Below are positions 9,211 to 21,409 of a DNA stretch of 64,000 bases, piece by piece; the first letter of the stretch is position 1, and each line of letters opens with the position of its first letter. The position numbers and the translations under genes are program-made. Location: NCBI GenBank assembly GCA_900095095.1, contig FMBT01000338.1, positions 186,001-250,000 of the forward strand, read 5' to 3'. The notes beneath the pieces were generated by a model. That model did no database searches. It worked only from the letters and a program-made list of their open reading frames with translations, and was not told where the DNA came from. The stretch is from Fragilariopsis cylindrus CCMP1102. Lineage: Eukaryota > Bacillariophyta > Bacillariophyceae > Bacillariales > Bacillariaceae.

Positions 9211-10425
9211 ATGCTCCTGGGTTGGTGATGTTACCTGCCTCTTTTTTAGCCAGTCACAACACTATTGCTCCATACAATGTATGAGTGACCATGGTCATGT
9301 GTTTGTGGATCAGCACATACCCTTGTCTGTAATTACCAACTGATTTCTCTCCTTGCTTTAGTAATCCTGACTAGAGCCGGTGGATTTGCTTCGGGTTATG
9401 CCAGGATCTTATCACCTTCCTATGTTATATATATATATGTGTAGGGCTAAACTATACCTGCAAATGCCTATCTTTTCCATCATACAAACATAACCCATCA
9501 ATTTTCCCAATTTGCAAACCAGAGACTCAAAGAAGCATGTCAAGTGTGGACTAGTACAGTCCAGTAAATAAATAATGTACTAACTACGATAGTAATAATC
9601 CAATCCAACTCAACTGCTCAAATTGTACGTTGCTCATTTATGTGACATGTATTTATAAAATCGCTCATTTTTGTTGTTCCCCTTGCGGATTCACTGCCAA
9701 TTAGAATAACTCGCGCCGTATGGTTTCCGCCGAATGAAATTGAACCAATGTGATTTTGTGTGCGCATTTGTTTTCCACACGGGATTGTCCCTTTTTGTAC
9801 GCACAAATAAGCACATAAATACGGAGTCGTGTAAATTTTTCGGGTTGGTATGCTCGTTCTTTACACGAATTATTTTAATTTTACTGATACATAAGCGTCT
9901 TGTGTATCATAAAAAACTTTTAGTATCAACAATAGTTATGGAGATTTTATTTACACAAGCAAGCATCGCCCATTTCAATTTTTCATAAGGTTTTTTGAAT
10001 TTTATGTGTGTTTAGAATGTTTACGTGTACAGTACTACTTGAAGTGAACACATCAACCAGAGACGTTCAACGCTATTCAAATTCCGTACTAAATTTTAGT
10101 TTCATACTAATATACTAAACCATCATCTTCATCTCTCTAAACCGCTGGTTGGATCAAGCAACCCTGGTTTTATGTGTTAAAACCCGTTGATGCTCTTCTT
10201 GAACGGACGTGAACAAAGCAAAAAACGACGACCAACCAATACAGTACCAGATATTCAGATAACGTGTGCAAATCTTGTTCTTATAATCTAGCAGCGTTTG
10301 TCCCTACAAAAACAAACACTTCGTTGCGTTGCTTCTATCACAAACTTTATACGCTCAAAAAGAGAAGTAACACAAAAGCCTTTCATTCAATTTCTACAAA
10401 TAAAGTAAAATAAAGTAAAATAATT
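9211..10425. other. Intergenic, promoter side of Q/N-rich gene
   Basis: No gene seen. A short TATATATATATATG run lies near 9427-9441. The last ~100 bp before the ATG is A-rich (repeated TAAAGTAAAA), typical of the leaders in this window. Confidence 0.4.
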
Positions 10426-13038
10426 ATGACAATGGCGCATCCACAACAGCAACAACAAGAGCAACAGCAGCAGCAACCGAACACTTTTGAAGCATCTGCG
10501 AATCGTTTATGGTCATCCTTCAAAGGAATTAGTCTCGAAGATACGACGACGACAACAATAATGAATAAGAATAATAACAGTAATCGTGGACCGATCAGAA
10601 ATCTAGGCGTTCCCGTTGGTTTGTTTTCATCTTCGAGAGATAATAGCGAAGAAGCAGCAGGCACAGGCACAGGTAGCAACAATAAGCAGCAGCAAAGATC
10701 ATCCGTCAATAACATGAAAAGAGCTTCACCATCACCATCACCACATGCTGCTTCATTCCAATTTGTTGTGAATGCAATGTTTTCTTCTTGTACCACAGGC
10801 CGATCAGAACAGTTCAATAAAGAGGACGATGATGATTTTTCATCCGTGGAGGGAAGTAATATTAATAATCATGATCATGCAGTTGTGAAGAATAATAACA
10901 AGAATGATAATGCTGCTCATTCTCATTCTCATTCTGGAAACACAGCTGGTACGACTAGTAGTACAACATTTATTACTCCCAGTAATAGTCGTGAACTTGG
11001 TGGAAGAGAACATCCATCATCGGGTGGTGGACGTGAACATGAACGTGAACAACAGCAACCGATCATCACTCCTTCGCCACCACCACCACCAACACATCAA
11101 CGTCAAGAGATAGGTGTAGGGGTGGTTAATAACAATATCAACACCACAACAACAACATCAACATCAACAAGCATCAAAAGAAACAAACTCTTTCAAGATA
11201 ATACTGATCGTGCTGCAGAAGAAGCGATTCATCATTTACGGGAACGTGAGCAGCAGCAACAGAAACAAAAACAACAACAACAACTCAATGAATCGAAACA
11301 ATCATCTGCCTTAGAGGTTGTTGCAGTTGTTGTTACACCAGATCCTTCTAATAATGAACTGAACAATAATAATATATCCAATCATCGAAGATTTGATTCA
11401 GAGGCAGCTGTTGTTATTGTTACTGATCCACCAGAATTACAACGACGATCCTTATCTCCATTTAAAAAATTATTTCAGCCACCAGAAACAAAGAATAATA
11501 AGAAAAAGACGAAAAATCCATCAGGAATTACACCATTACGTAGTCGTGGTCAGGAGCATCATCATTCCTTCTTTCCAAAAACATCCTCATCATCACCATC
11601 AAGAAGACATCAAGGAACAACAAAAAATGATCCACCTGGAACGACACGTCAAGAACAACGTCAAAAGGAAAAACAAGAACGGATCAAGGATGTACCAAAA
11701 GAATTATTTACCAGCAACAACAATAATAATGGTCCTTTTCGAACAACCACCACCAAATCGAAATCAAAATCAAAATCAAATACAAAAACAGCTTTAGATG
11801 GTACGAGTGATCATTATTTTGATCACGGTATAAATGATGCTTGGAGTGGATTGAATAATAACGGTTACGCTGATGGAAGCAACAACAACAACATCAACAA
11901 TGATGTTAATGCAGCTAGTGCGTTATCATCCACATCGGCCTCCTCATCATCATGGGATATGGAAAATGATGGGATTAGTGTAATTACACAAGCTACTGTT
12001 GATCGGATGGCATATGCAATTAAACAACACATACGTGTCTTCCCTGAAGAGGCCGACAATCTAAATCGTGTACATTCAGATTTAACTGATCCTGTTGATA
12101 TTAACAAAAACAGCAATGAGCAACAACAGCAACAGAATAATATTGATACATCACTCTTTCCTATGATCGGTGGAGCAGTTGCAGGATTCACACGTGATTT
12201 TGCTGCAACTTTTACTGGCCGGCCCATGATGGCTAGTAATAGCAAGAATAATGTTATGAAGAACAACAATTCAGGACAACAGCAGCAGCAACAACAACAA
12301 AAACAAGAATTTAGTGATGTAACACCCCCGCCACCCCCACTGCAATTTCCATCAGTATCTCGTGGTGGAGATGCACCCGCCGCTGTACAAACTACCAATA
12401 CGAGCTACGTGAATGGTATGACACCACCAAGATTTACACGTAATAATGGTTCATTAGGTACACGATCATTCTTTACTAAAACAACACATTCCTCTCAATC
12501 CAATGATTTTGCGAAAGAATGGAAACGTGATGAACAAAACTTCTGGGAATCAGAAGTTGCTGCTTCCGATATTGATGTTGATGGTATATGCACTCCAAAA
12601 ATATTGTTTTCGTCTGATGAGGACAACCGTATGTTCGCTGATAATGGCAATAATAATTATACTAATAATAATACAAGTAACGATAACGACAACGACAACA
12701 ATAACGCTACTACTAGTACACCTGCTGGTGGTTATGGTCCATTAAGAAGTCCCGTAAGAGATAGTAAGAAATTGAAACGTGTTCGTGATAAAGTGAAACG
12801 TAGTTTTACTGGTAGTCGTGGTAGTAGGAACAAAGATAAATATGATGAGGCTGGGAATACAACAACAACAAGTATAACAACTGCAACAACTCCTACTGGT
12901 ATGTCGTCCTATGATAACAATAACATCAGCAATAACGAGGATGTACAACAACATGTATATCATATTAATAGTACCAATCATGATAAATTGATGGATAACT
13001 TAATTGCACAAAGTGATGTAGAGATGGCAGAGATTTAA
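10426..13038 (+). CDS. Large Q/N/S/T-rich low-complexity protein, unknown function
   Basis: An intact 870-aa single-exon frame from ATG 10426. Most of the protein is disordered: poly-Gln near residues 5-24, Asn/Asp/Ser tracts throughout, and proline runs (SPPPPPP ~217; PPPPPLQFP ~635). Three more conserved-looking stretches stand out: RRSLSPFKKLFQPPE (~345), a mid region TQATVDRMAYAIKQHIRVFP (~525), and a basic segment SKKLKRVRDKVKRSFTGSRG near 780. No catalytic motif, signal peptide or membrane segment is visible. Serine in basic contexts suggests a phosphorylated regulatory or scaffold protein, but this is inference. I do not recognise the family. Confidence 0.7.
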   Translation: MTMAHPQQQQQEQQQQQPNTFEASANRLWSSFKGISLEDTTTTTIMNKNNNSNRGPIRNLGVPVGLFSSSRDNSEEAAGTGTGSNNKQQQRSSVNNMKRASPSPSPHAASFQFVVNAMFSSCTTGRSEQFNKEDDDDFSSVEGSNINNHDHAVVKNNNKNDNAAHSHSHSGNTAGTTSSTTFITPSNSRELGGREHPSSGGGREHEREQQQPIITPSPPPPPTHQRQEIGVGVVNNNINTTTTTSTSTSIKRNKLFQDNTDRAAEEAIHHLREREQQQQKQKQQQQLNESKQSSALEVVAVVVTPDPSNNELNNNNISNHRRFDSEAAVVIVTDPPELQRRSLSPFKKLFQPPETKNNKKKTKNPSGITPLRSRGQEHHHSFFPKTSSSSPSRRHQGTTKNDPPGTTRQEQRQKEKQERIKDVPKELFTSNNNNNGPFRTTTTKSKSKSKSNTKTALDGTSDHYFDHGINDAWSGLNNNGYADGSNNNNINNDVNAASALSSTSASSSSWDMENDGISVITQATVDRMAYAIKQHIRVFPEEADNLNRVHSDLTDPVDINKNSNEQQQQQNNIDTSLFPMIGGAVAGFTRDFAATFTGRPMMASNSKNNVMKNNNSGQQQQQQQQKQEFSDVTPPPPPLQFPSVSRGGDAPAAVQTTNTSYVNGMTPPRFTRNNGSLGTRSFFTKTTHSSQSNDFAKEWKRDEQNFWESEVAASDIDVDGICTPKILFSSDEDNRMFADNGNNNYTNNNTSNDNDNDNNNATTSTPAGGYGPLRSPVRDSKKLKRVRDKVKRSFTGSRGSRNKDKYDEAGNTTTTSITTATTPTGMSSYDNNNISNNEDVQQHVYHINSTNHDKLMDNLIAQSDVEMAEI

Positions 13039-13615
13039 TTATAAATAATGTTATATGAATGAATCGAATCCATCATACTGCCCCATACAAACTAGAATAC
13101 TTATTACAGTAATATCCACTGCAATAGTGCGTACTGCTTAAACATATAACCTTAGCATAAATATTTAAATTGTGATCTACACCATTCGCTTAGTTTATCT
13201 TTCATTTAGTCAAAAGTCTAGTACAGTCGTCTACCTAAGAGAGTGTACAGAACAGCAGTCGACGTATCGACCCTGTTATTTTCTGACGGCAGTAGTATTA
13301 TTACTGAAATAGTCTCCAATGAGTTCGCGCAAAGGTCCATACGCCAAGCACGCGCGCATTCGTAAACATTCAAATCTTTTTCAATACAGTTATTCTTTTC
13401 CTTGACACTCTTTCATTTATTTTTCAGGCACGTGCTGACAACAATTTTGTTTTTGTTGCATTGATGTGATCATTGAGCACATGACTCGACCATACAGTAC
13501 CGTAACATTGAAGAGGCAAGCAATCACATACACCATACATCAGTAGAGTCAACGAATCCAAGTAAGTGGTATAGTGCCGTATAGCAATTCAGATTGTAAA
13601 GCAAAGCAAACGATC
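13039..13615. other. Intergenic / promoter of zinc-knuckle gene
   Basis: AT-rich spacer with no gene. The 13574-13615 frame has only a GTG start, so the ATG at 13616 was preferred for the next gene. Confidence 0.4.
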
Positions 13616-15686
13616 ATGACGAAAAAAGGTGGAGGACATCACGGTGGGGGTCGTCGTAGAAAGAATTCAAAAGATATATCGGATGACGAAGAGGAGTCAA
13701 GCGAGGATAAAAATGACATTGTGTCATGCTCACCGACCGATACTAAGGGTATGTCTTTTGCTGATCGTAGAGATTTCCAACGAAAAGCTGCCGCTGATAA
13801 GAGACGACAAAAAATGAAGGTATGTATGTGTATGTGGCGATTAGATTATTACAAAATAATGTGATCACAGATACAATTTTATTACTTCCTTTATTTTTTG
13901 TTTCTCCCGTCCCTTTTTTTTGTGACTTACCGTATTTATTCTTTCTGTTTTGCTTACTCTACGCTTAATATTAACTTTATAACAGTGTCATTTATGTGGT
14001 AAGGCAGGTCATACACGAAAACAATGTCCTGGTATTGAAGATGGTGGACGTGGTGCATCGAAGTATACAAAATCAAATGGTGATGCCGGTGCAACAATTT
14101 TGAAGAACAAAGGCAGGAAGAAAAATCATGAACGTGGTCAGAAACAACGTTCAAAGAGTGAAGATGATAACGGTTACGACGAAGATCTTACTCTGTTATT
14201 ACCACCAGGATTCGAGAAGAAGAAAGAAGAGGAAGGTGATGATACTCCTTCAACTTCAGCTTTAGTGCCACTTCCACCATTTAAATATTTTGATGCTGGA
14301 TTTGATGAAGGAACAGCTGTACTGGAATATTTACGTTTCGGTCGTGGAGTTAAAGTCAAACATTCAAGGAAGGAAGCTATTGAAGAATATGAAAATACAA
14401 TGAAAAAAGTATGTGACACAACAAACTTTGGTGGTTGTATTACACGATGTTATTTACCCAGTAAACATAACATACAAAAAACAACAGATCATGCATTTCC
14501 ATTTAATGTAGCTCACGATGATGACAATGATAATATTGATGATGATGATGACAAGAACAACAGCGAATCGGTATATTTTGTTGTAGGTTTAGGACATGAT
14601 TATGTTTTTGATAAGACAGTGCCGACAATAAGGAGGAAGATAATGACGAGTATACTTTTGATGACACTTCTTCTTCTGATGTAGTAGAAAATAATAAAGA
14701 TGCTATTGAATATTTAGTGTCAACAGTTGAGGATGATAATAAGAATAAAAATATTGTTGGTGTTTTTGCTGACCTTGATTATACCTACATGACAACAAGT
14801 ATTAGTAAGAAAAAGAACAAAAACAAAAATAATAAAGTTCATAATCATGATCGTGACACACAGTTAAGAAAATTACGTTGTACAGTAAAAGCTGCAATTG
14901 AAATCGGTTGTGCAATACAGATACGTATTTTACCATCTTCTTCAAGTAGCAGCAGCAGCATCAGTGTTAGTAGCAACAACGCAATGGTGAGGATGGTGAT
15001 GACGGTGAGGATGAAAACGGTGATGATATAAAAGATCCATATTTACTTGCAATTCAAGATTTAGCAGCTCTTTTATCAGAAACAACACCATCAACAAACG
15101 AAGTCAACAATGTTGATGATGACGAGGTTGGCGACAATAGCAGACTATTGAAATTAAAATACAAGATACATCTATCATCTTGGAATGGTAAATCAGACAT
15201 ATGATGGTATTACTAAAAGCATTTCCTAATAATTTATATATTGGTTTTGATTCTACAATTACATTTCAAAAGGCAACACATATACATGAATGTGCATTCG
15301 ATTTACCATTGAACAAATTGGTACTAGAAACTTGTTCACCATCACTTATACCATCATGTATAGCAAATTCTATTGATACACGTTATGCATTTTGTCATTC
15401 AGGATATATACCAATAATTGCTAATGAAATTGCAAAATATTCATCAAAAAATATTAGTAATCTTAATTTTAATAATTGCCTTAATCAGGATATTCGTACT
15501 ATTCCTGATACCAATACCAATACCAATACCAATGCAGTTGTTGACGAAGATGCAGCAGCAGCAGCAGCAGCAGTAGGAGGAGGAACATCGAAATTGACAG
15601 GAACAACAACAACAACAACATTAACAGCTGAAATGGTTGCACGATTTGCTTCTACAAATACAATATCATTATATGGAATCTCATAG
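13616..15686 (+). pseudogene. CCHC zinc-knuckle / TatD-like hydrolase gene with three frame breaks
   Basis: Exon 1 (13616-13819) encodes a Gly/His/Arg-rich N-terminus. A 166-nt intron (13820-13985, GTATGT...ACAG) joins phase 0 to exon 2, which opens with a zinc knuckle, CHLCGKAGHTRKQC (CX2CX4HX4C). The rest resembles a TatD-type metallohydrolase: GLGHDYVFDKT, then FADLDYTYM (cf. GExGLDY), HLSSWNGK (cf. HxFSG), and LNKLVLETCSPSLIPS then HSGYIPIIANEIAKY (cf. LLLETDAPYL...N.P..). The frame changes register at about 14610-14640, 14985-15022 and 15185-15200, each time in the same direction (equivalent to one missing base). Metal ligands look altered: Asp of ETDAP is Cys, and the IHxR position reads IRIL. 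It could be a decaying gene or an assembly-indel artefact. Confidence 0.65.
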
Positions 15687-16343
15687 AAAGAGTACAGTAG
15701 GCACACTAATAGAATAATATTGAAACTTCGTAACTAATACTACTGGTAACGGGTTTTCATATCCTATTCCAAATAATATTAAATTCCCTCTAAGTATGAT
15801 ATAAGATATCAGGTTTTTGATCACTCGCTGACAATCCAAAAAAATCCCTCCTAATTTTGCACACACGCACAAAAAACTACCACTCTCAACGGGAAAGCTT
15901 CGACGGAGATGGACAGACCGATTTAGTCACACATCATTACTTGTAACCTACAATTGTACTCAAAAGGTACATATGTTAGGGCTCTACGCAAGGGAAGGCA
16001 ACTCGGCCAAAACCACTGGCGCTACTGGTTGTTTCGCTACAGCTGGTACCATGATACTGTAAGAGTCTTGTTCGCTACCAATCTCTCCATTGAGTTTCAC
16101 GCTATCGAGCTCCTCCTTTTGGACACGAAGGTCCAGGTAGATCACGCATTCGAATCTACCGTCACAAACGAAGGACGGAATTTTTTTTTACCAAGAAGGA
16201 GAAGAAGAGGGGGTGGAGTAATTAAAGCGAGTATTAAATATCGAGAGAAGGAGGAAGAAAGTGAGAGAGCCGATGTTCCTCTAGAGGATGCAGGAAGAGG
16301 AATGACGAATCCATATTGATATATTATATTTATCGGAACTAAC
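15687..16343. other. Intergenic
   Basis: Spacer between converging genes. An open frame at 15954-16319 (+) is Arg/Glu-rich with no recognisable motif and was not accepted. Composition becomes less AT-rich toward 16000. Confidence 0.35.
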
Positions 16344-17228
16344 TTACACCGGCGCGACGGCGAGAAGGAGGATTCCGATGATCGTAGCCAGCACGTTGGT
16401 GACGACGATCTGGTCTCCGATAATGGAAAAGTATACGATCAACTTGCCGAGAACGGCTTTGGACCATACCTGCAATACCCACAGCGGCACCAAAATTCCA
16501 ACAATAGAGTCCCACTGGCCCTGCCCCAGGGAAAACGAGCGCTGGATGCTGGCCCAGGGACCCATTCCTTCCGCCATGATGGCAGCGTACACCGTAGAGG
16601 TAACAATTGAGATGCATATGCTCCAGACCACCCACATTACTATTAACAAAATAGATATATCCACGACGGTAGATTCGGAAACCACACCGGCGAATACCCA
16701 GAGCGTCACGGCCGGAAGAAGTGCTGGCAGTATCACGATCAACGAAATCAATACCGTCGCGCCAACGATCGACCAGCACTTTCGTAGGGCGCTTTCAAAG
16801 GCGTCGATCGGATGCTGGCTCTGGTGCACATACCAATGCATCGTCAACAAGACCAAGGCTCCGTGGGCGAAGCCGGCAAAGACGTAATATAGGGCCACCT
16901 CCACGAAATAAAACGCAAGATTGGATCCCACTTCCAGTTCGTAGGCGTAGTGGTAAAAGGCGTATCCGTAAATTTCCCACATCAATTCGAAGGCATATCC
17001 GTAAACAGACGAAAAGCCGACGATGCGGATGTCGTTCCCCCACACTAAACTCAACAAGATGGAAAAGATCCATCCCACGGCATACATCACAAATGCGATT
17101 CCGGTAAAGGCGATCCATCTGTCGCGAAAGATTTGAAAGATTCTTCCGTACGTTGAGACAAAGCCGAGCGGGAGGAAGTAGTCGAGCACTCCCGTGGCGG
17201 TGGCTGTTGCTGTTGCTGTTGTTTCCAT
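16344..17228 (-). CDS. Multi-pass membrane protein, GPDPase_memb/DUF975-like
   Basis: An intact 294-aa protein from the ATG at 17228-17226. After a Thr/Ala repeat (TATATATAT) it is almost wholly hydrophobic with six or seven predicted membrane spans, at about residues 36-60, 105-130, 150-180, 186-212, 240-260 and 270-292. Near residues 215-240 is AAIMAEGMGPWASIQRSFSL followed by GQGQWDSIVGI, the E-G-x-x-x-x-A-x-x-R-S-x-x-L pattern seen in bacterial integral membrane proteins of the DUF975 / GPDPase membrane-domain type. Function is unknown. The gene is clearly more GC-rich than its neighbours, and the architecture is better known from bacteria, so transfer is possible but not shown. No intron. 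Confidence 0.75.
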   Translation of the reverse strand: METTATATATATGVLDYFLPLGFVSTYGRIFQIFRDRWIAFTGIAFVMYAVGWIFSILLSLVWGNDIRIVGFSSVYGYAFELMWEIYGYAFYHYAYELEVGSNLAFYFVEVALYYVFAGFAHGALVLLTMHWYVHQSQHPIDAFESALRKCWSIVGATVLISLIVILPALLPAVTLWVFAGVVSESTVVDISILLIVMWVVWSICISIVTSTVYAAIMAEGMGPWASIQRSFSLGQGQWDSIVGILVPLWVLQVWSKAVLGKLIVYFSIIGDQIVVTNVLATIIGILLLAVAPV

Positions 17229-18243
17229 TGTTGTCTAAGCTTATTTTGGTATCACTCCATACAATATAAAATAAGTCCTCGTACTAATAAATCCTTACAT
17301 GCCGTTAGAGTATATACTTATTAAGTCGTGCCGGTCAATCTAACGGAATGTTCTCTTTCGCCATGATTTCAGATTTTTCATGTTTCGTTTCTGCGCGCGT
17401 GGTACTAACGAGCTATCTGACGTCATCTTCAAGGTAACAGAAACCTTACACGCGAATCTATTTCAAAATATCGTCTGTTCACAAATAATGTTTTATTCTT
17501 CTCTTTTATGTGCAACAATTTACTCACACCCTATTAAGCAACACAACCAAAATGAAGATCAACTGATTGAGCTGTTATCAATATTCCAAGTTACTTTTCG
17601 ATGTGAATATGTTATTATGTGGTGTGATCCAAAACACTAGTTTACAAATATGAAAGAAGTATCACATTTGGGCAACAAACGGAAGAAAATATGTGGTAAA
17701 TGATTAGTATTTACATAGTTGGAAATTTTTACAATACAGTTGTTACAACATATATCCATAGAAGAAGAAACATACCAACTCATTCATTGATCTAGTCACA
17801 GACGTCATCTTAATGTAACTCTGGTACCAAATTGTAATCCGCACTTAATAAGAAAAATTGTACTGGAAAAGTGGGATATTTCTTCCAATGTCTGGTCGCC
17901 ATAGGCTACTGCCCCCAGATACCTCCGCATCCTATTTGAAGAAGCTACCCATTAAGCTCCATTCATAAATGCTAAACGACTAATGAAACAATAGACAACT
18001 GTTTTTTACATGTTTCTTTTTCAGCCAAAGCTTCAACAAACCTTCCTCCAAATAATGATCTAACCCCCAACCCCCAAACTGAGACCTCCCCTCTCCCATC
18101 TTTACATGCCCTAACTGTGCAAGTGTGAAGAAAGTGAAATTAATCCGCCCGCACCTCTTCCTCAAGAATCCAAATTCTCATAATACACATACTGTAGGCA
18201 CTGTGATGAAGTGAAAGCGAAATCCCTACCTTTATTTCAATAG
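17229..18243. other. Intergenic; may hide 5' exon of glycosyltransferase
   Basis: No convincing coding segment. A frame at 17380-17640 (86 codons) shows no motif. The glycosyltransferase downstream has no in-frame ATG, so a 5' exon or leader may lie here, but I could not identify it. Confidence 0.35.
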
Positions 18244-20213
18244 ACGTTGTTTACGAACAAGACCAACACAAAACGATATCGTTACATCATCATCATCATC
18301 TTATATTAAAGAAAATGACATTATCACCGTCTCTATTATTGCTGGTGGATTTATTCGTCCAGATATATGGTCAAAATTTATCAATAATGAAAACAATCAT
18401 AATGTGGATGTACACATTTTTATTCACAATAAGAATACCAAGAACAATAACATACCCGTCGTTAACAATGAGTGCATACATATTATTCCTACTGTACATA
18501 CATGGAGAAATACAATTAGTTTAGTACGAGCAACAATACAATTATTACGATATGCTACTAAATATTATGACAATGAGAATTATGAGCAGGACAACAACAA
18601 CAACAACAACAAAGGACAAGAAAATAATGAGGAACAGCAACAACAATTTCAATTCGATCATTATATTCTTGTTAGTGGTGATTCTGTACCGTTAGTCAAT
18701 GCTTCAACACTTATAAAGGATTTAGAGTTATCATCGAATAATAAAGAGTCGTTATTAAATAATGGTAGTAGTTCCAGTTCTAGTACTAGTACTAGTTCTA
18801 GTTCTAGTTCTAGTTCTAGTAGTAGATTTGAACAACATTCACAAAATCAATATCATACACCATATATATTTCGATATGGAATTAATGTGAACGAATCACA
18901 TATAGGATATGGTAGTGATAGTTCAAGAAGTGATGGTATGCGTACGAATAAAGATCACCAAGATACAAATTATGGATATGAAAAAATATTGAAATCAAAA
19001 CAATGGTTTACAATGAATCATAATGATGCATTATGGTTTGCCAATGAAAAAAATGATAAAACATTTAATTATGGTACGTATGTGGTTCAATTCAATTCAA
19101 TTCAATTCAATTCTTTGTCGGAGTATGAAAGATCGTCGTTCCGATGAAACAAATGCCCCCTCTTGATCTAAACGTATCTTTTTTTTGTTGTTCTCTCTTC
19201 TCTTCTTCTTGATAAATACTCTAGAAATGATGGTAACTTCAGATGAATATCATTTTGCAACATTATCAAATGAATATCAAAATCAACATGATGACAATAA
19301 CAATGATAATGATAATGATAGTCAGAATAGTACAACAACACTTGTTGTTGGGCAATATCCTGGTTTATTTGTACGTGATGGACCATTTATGTATGATGTA
19401 TGGCCAATAAATATACAAACTGATCATCCATCCTATCTAGATCTTGTGAATGATACTATATATAATACTAGTGGTCATTTATTTGCACGTAAAATAACAA
19501 AACAAACAAATATATCATTATCATGGTTAGAAGAAGAAGAGTCATCGTTATTATTATCATTATCGGACAACAAAAGGAAGGTTGTGGATGATTTGATTCC
19601 AGGTCAAGTTGTGTCATTGACACCGAATTTGTATGAACAATTATTATTGAAATCAAAACAGCAATACCAAGAATCGAATAGTATTGTACACCAGCAGTTT
19701 TTTGTTCAAGTGAATAGTCAAGTTTGTGGAATACAACGACGTCAACAACAGGAACAGGAACAGGAACAAAATAATAGTAATAATATTTGCGATAACATTT
19801 ATAGTAATATATGGAAATTATTTGCAGAAAAATATCCAAATCAGTTATTTGCTTTATTGGATTGTGATGATACATATGAACAATATAATACTATTGAACT
19901 TTGTAGAACAATATATTCAAATGACTTTAATAATGATAGACTTACAATGTTAGAAGAACGCCTTCATGTCGATTTTGTAACAGTCACTCATCATAATCAT
20001 GGTACTCAACATCAATACGATAATAATGATAGTAGTAATAATACGAGTAATGATGGTAATCGATTGATTGAATTTTATAATGATAAACTTAATGCACAAA
20101 GTTTGGTACAATACTATCAAGATAAAATCAACAGCATTGGTAATGGCAATGGCAATGGCAGCGGCTATAATAATAATAGTAATAATGACAACCAAGATAG
20201 TCAAGAACTATGA
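18244..20213 (+). CDS. Core-2/I-branching (GT14/DUF266)-like glycosyltransferase, 5' end unresolved
   Basis: Two exons are visible. Exon 1 is open from ~18215 and best begins after the acceptor TTTCAATAG at 18243. A 151-nt intron (19074-19224, GTACGT...CTCTAG) joins phase 1 to exon 2, which runs to the stop at 20213. Landmarks of the core-2/I-branching fold follow in order: VHIFIHNK, HIIPTVHTWRNTISLVRATI, FDHYILVSGDSVPLV, KILKSKQWFTMNHNDALWF and, across the intron, VTSDEYHFATLSNEYQ. Such enzymes add GlcNAc, xylose or related sugars in the Golgi. Low-complexity inserts (Asn, Ser and Gln runs) sit between the blocks. No in-frame Met exists before the first conserved block, so a signal-anchor exon must be upstream or lost. 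Confidence 0.72.
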
Positions 20214-21409
20214 TATAATATAAATGTATTCAAATTCAAATTTGGTTCACAAAATAATCTTCACTTCAATTCTGACGTATAGTAATTCTTTTTTTGTAAT
20301 ACACGTACTTCTCTTACAGTAGTTGCTCTTTTACGAAATGCAGTATAATACTGGTAGTTAAAACGAGGAAATAAATCACCCCACGTGGATGTTCCACCCC
20401 CCTCCACTCTACCCCCACCCAATCGATCTGTACTTATTTGCTTTCGTCGCATACGTCATCTTATTATTGCGAGATATATTCCTCCAGATCGATGAGATAC
20501 AATTCTTTCGTCTACCCTTTAATCGCATTCCTAAATTTCGTCGATATTTGCAAGTATCAATGATGGGTAATGATGTTGTTGTTGCAGAATCTGCATTTGT
20601 TGCTGCTCTTGTTGCTTTATCTGTTGCTGCTGTTGTTGTATTTTAGGAATGTTGTTGCTCTAAATAAATACCAGCTTAAAAACGTTCTATCCATTCATAT
20701 GAATTGGGTCTTCTAATGACTTCGATTTCACCAGTGATATAGACACGATATAACTTTGTATTGTATGTCGTATCATTTTTTTAAGAACATGTAACTTAAT
20801 CTATATTCGAAGACGGAATGATCAAAAAACGAGAATAACGTTTATTTACCGAATCGAATTCATCGTCTGAATGAATGAATCGGATAAATAAAAAATACAC
20901 GCAATATACTAGTTTTACCGAAGGTGCTCGCTCAACACAATGGGGGTGCACCGGGAAAATTAATGAATTCCAAAATGTTTTTACCATGCATCGATTGTTA
21001 TGCAATGATCGTTTTGATCGTTTCAAATATCGTGTGCTGGCTGTGTACTGTGTGCTGTGTGCTATCTTTAACAAGTGGTTGACGGAGAACTTTCTTCTCA
21101 AGCATACAGTAGTAGAAATTAGCAGCGAAGAGGAAACACAGTAATAATCACAAGCACGAGCACAAGACACCTTCAAAACAGCATGGCACAGAATAGAGTA
21201 GAGTAGAATAGAGTAGAACAGAGTTGAGTAGAGAGTCGAGAGCAACGGCACCAAAGTAAGCAACCTGTAGAGAGAGTGTGTATCAGTCAAGTGCTGTATT
21301 CGATTGGTATCACATTGGTATCACCTAACAAGCTAGTCCGTCCTAACGAGTGAGTCGAGTCGAATCGAGTCGTCAAAGAAAAGAACGATAACTCAAAACG
21401 CCATCAACG
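20214..21409. other. Intergenic
   Basis: No gene accepted. The frame 20389-20646 (+) has a proline-rich start and hydrophobic end but no family resemblance. A degenerate (AGAGT/AGAAT)n run lies at about 21190-21240, within 250 bp of the next start codon. Confidence 0.4.

Noticed and set aside
10383-10817. 144-codon minus-strand frame with Cys/Leu runs
   Set aside because: Antisense of CAG/CAA and other triplet repeats in the 870-aa gene.
11865-12398. 177-codon minus-strand frame rich in Cys, Leu and Ser
   Set aside because: Antisense shadow of the Gln/Asn-rich coding sequence.
15954-16319. 121-codon plus-strand frame
   Set aside because: No ATG context, no motif, Arg/Glu-rich end from purine-rich DNA.
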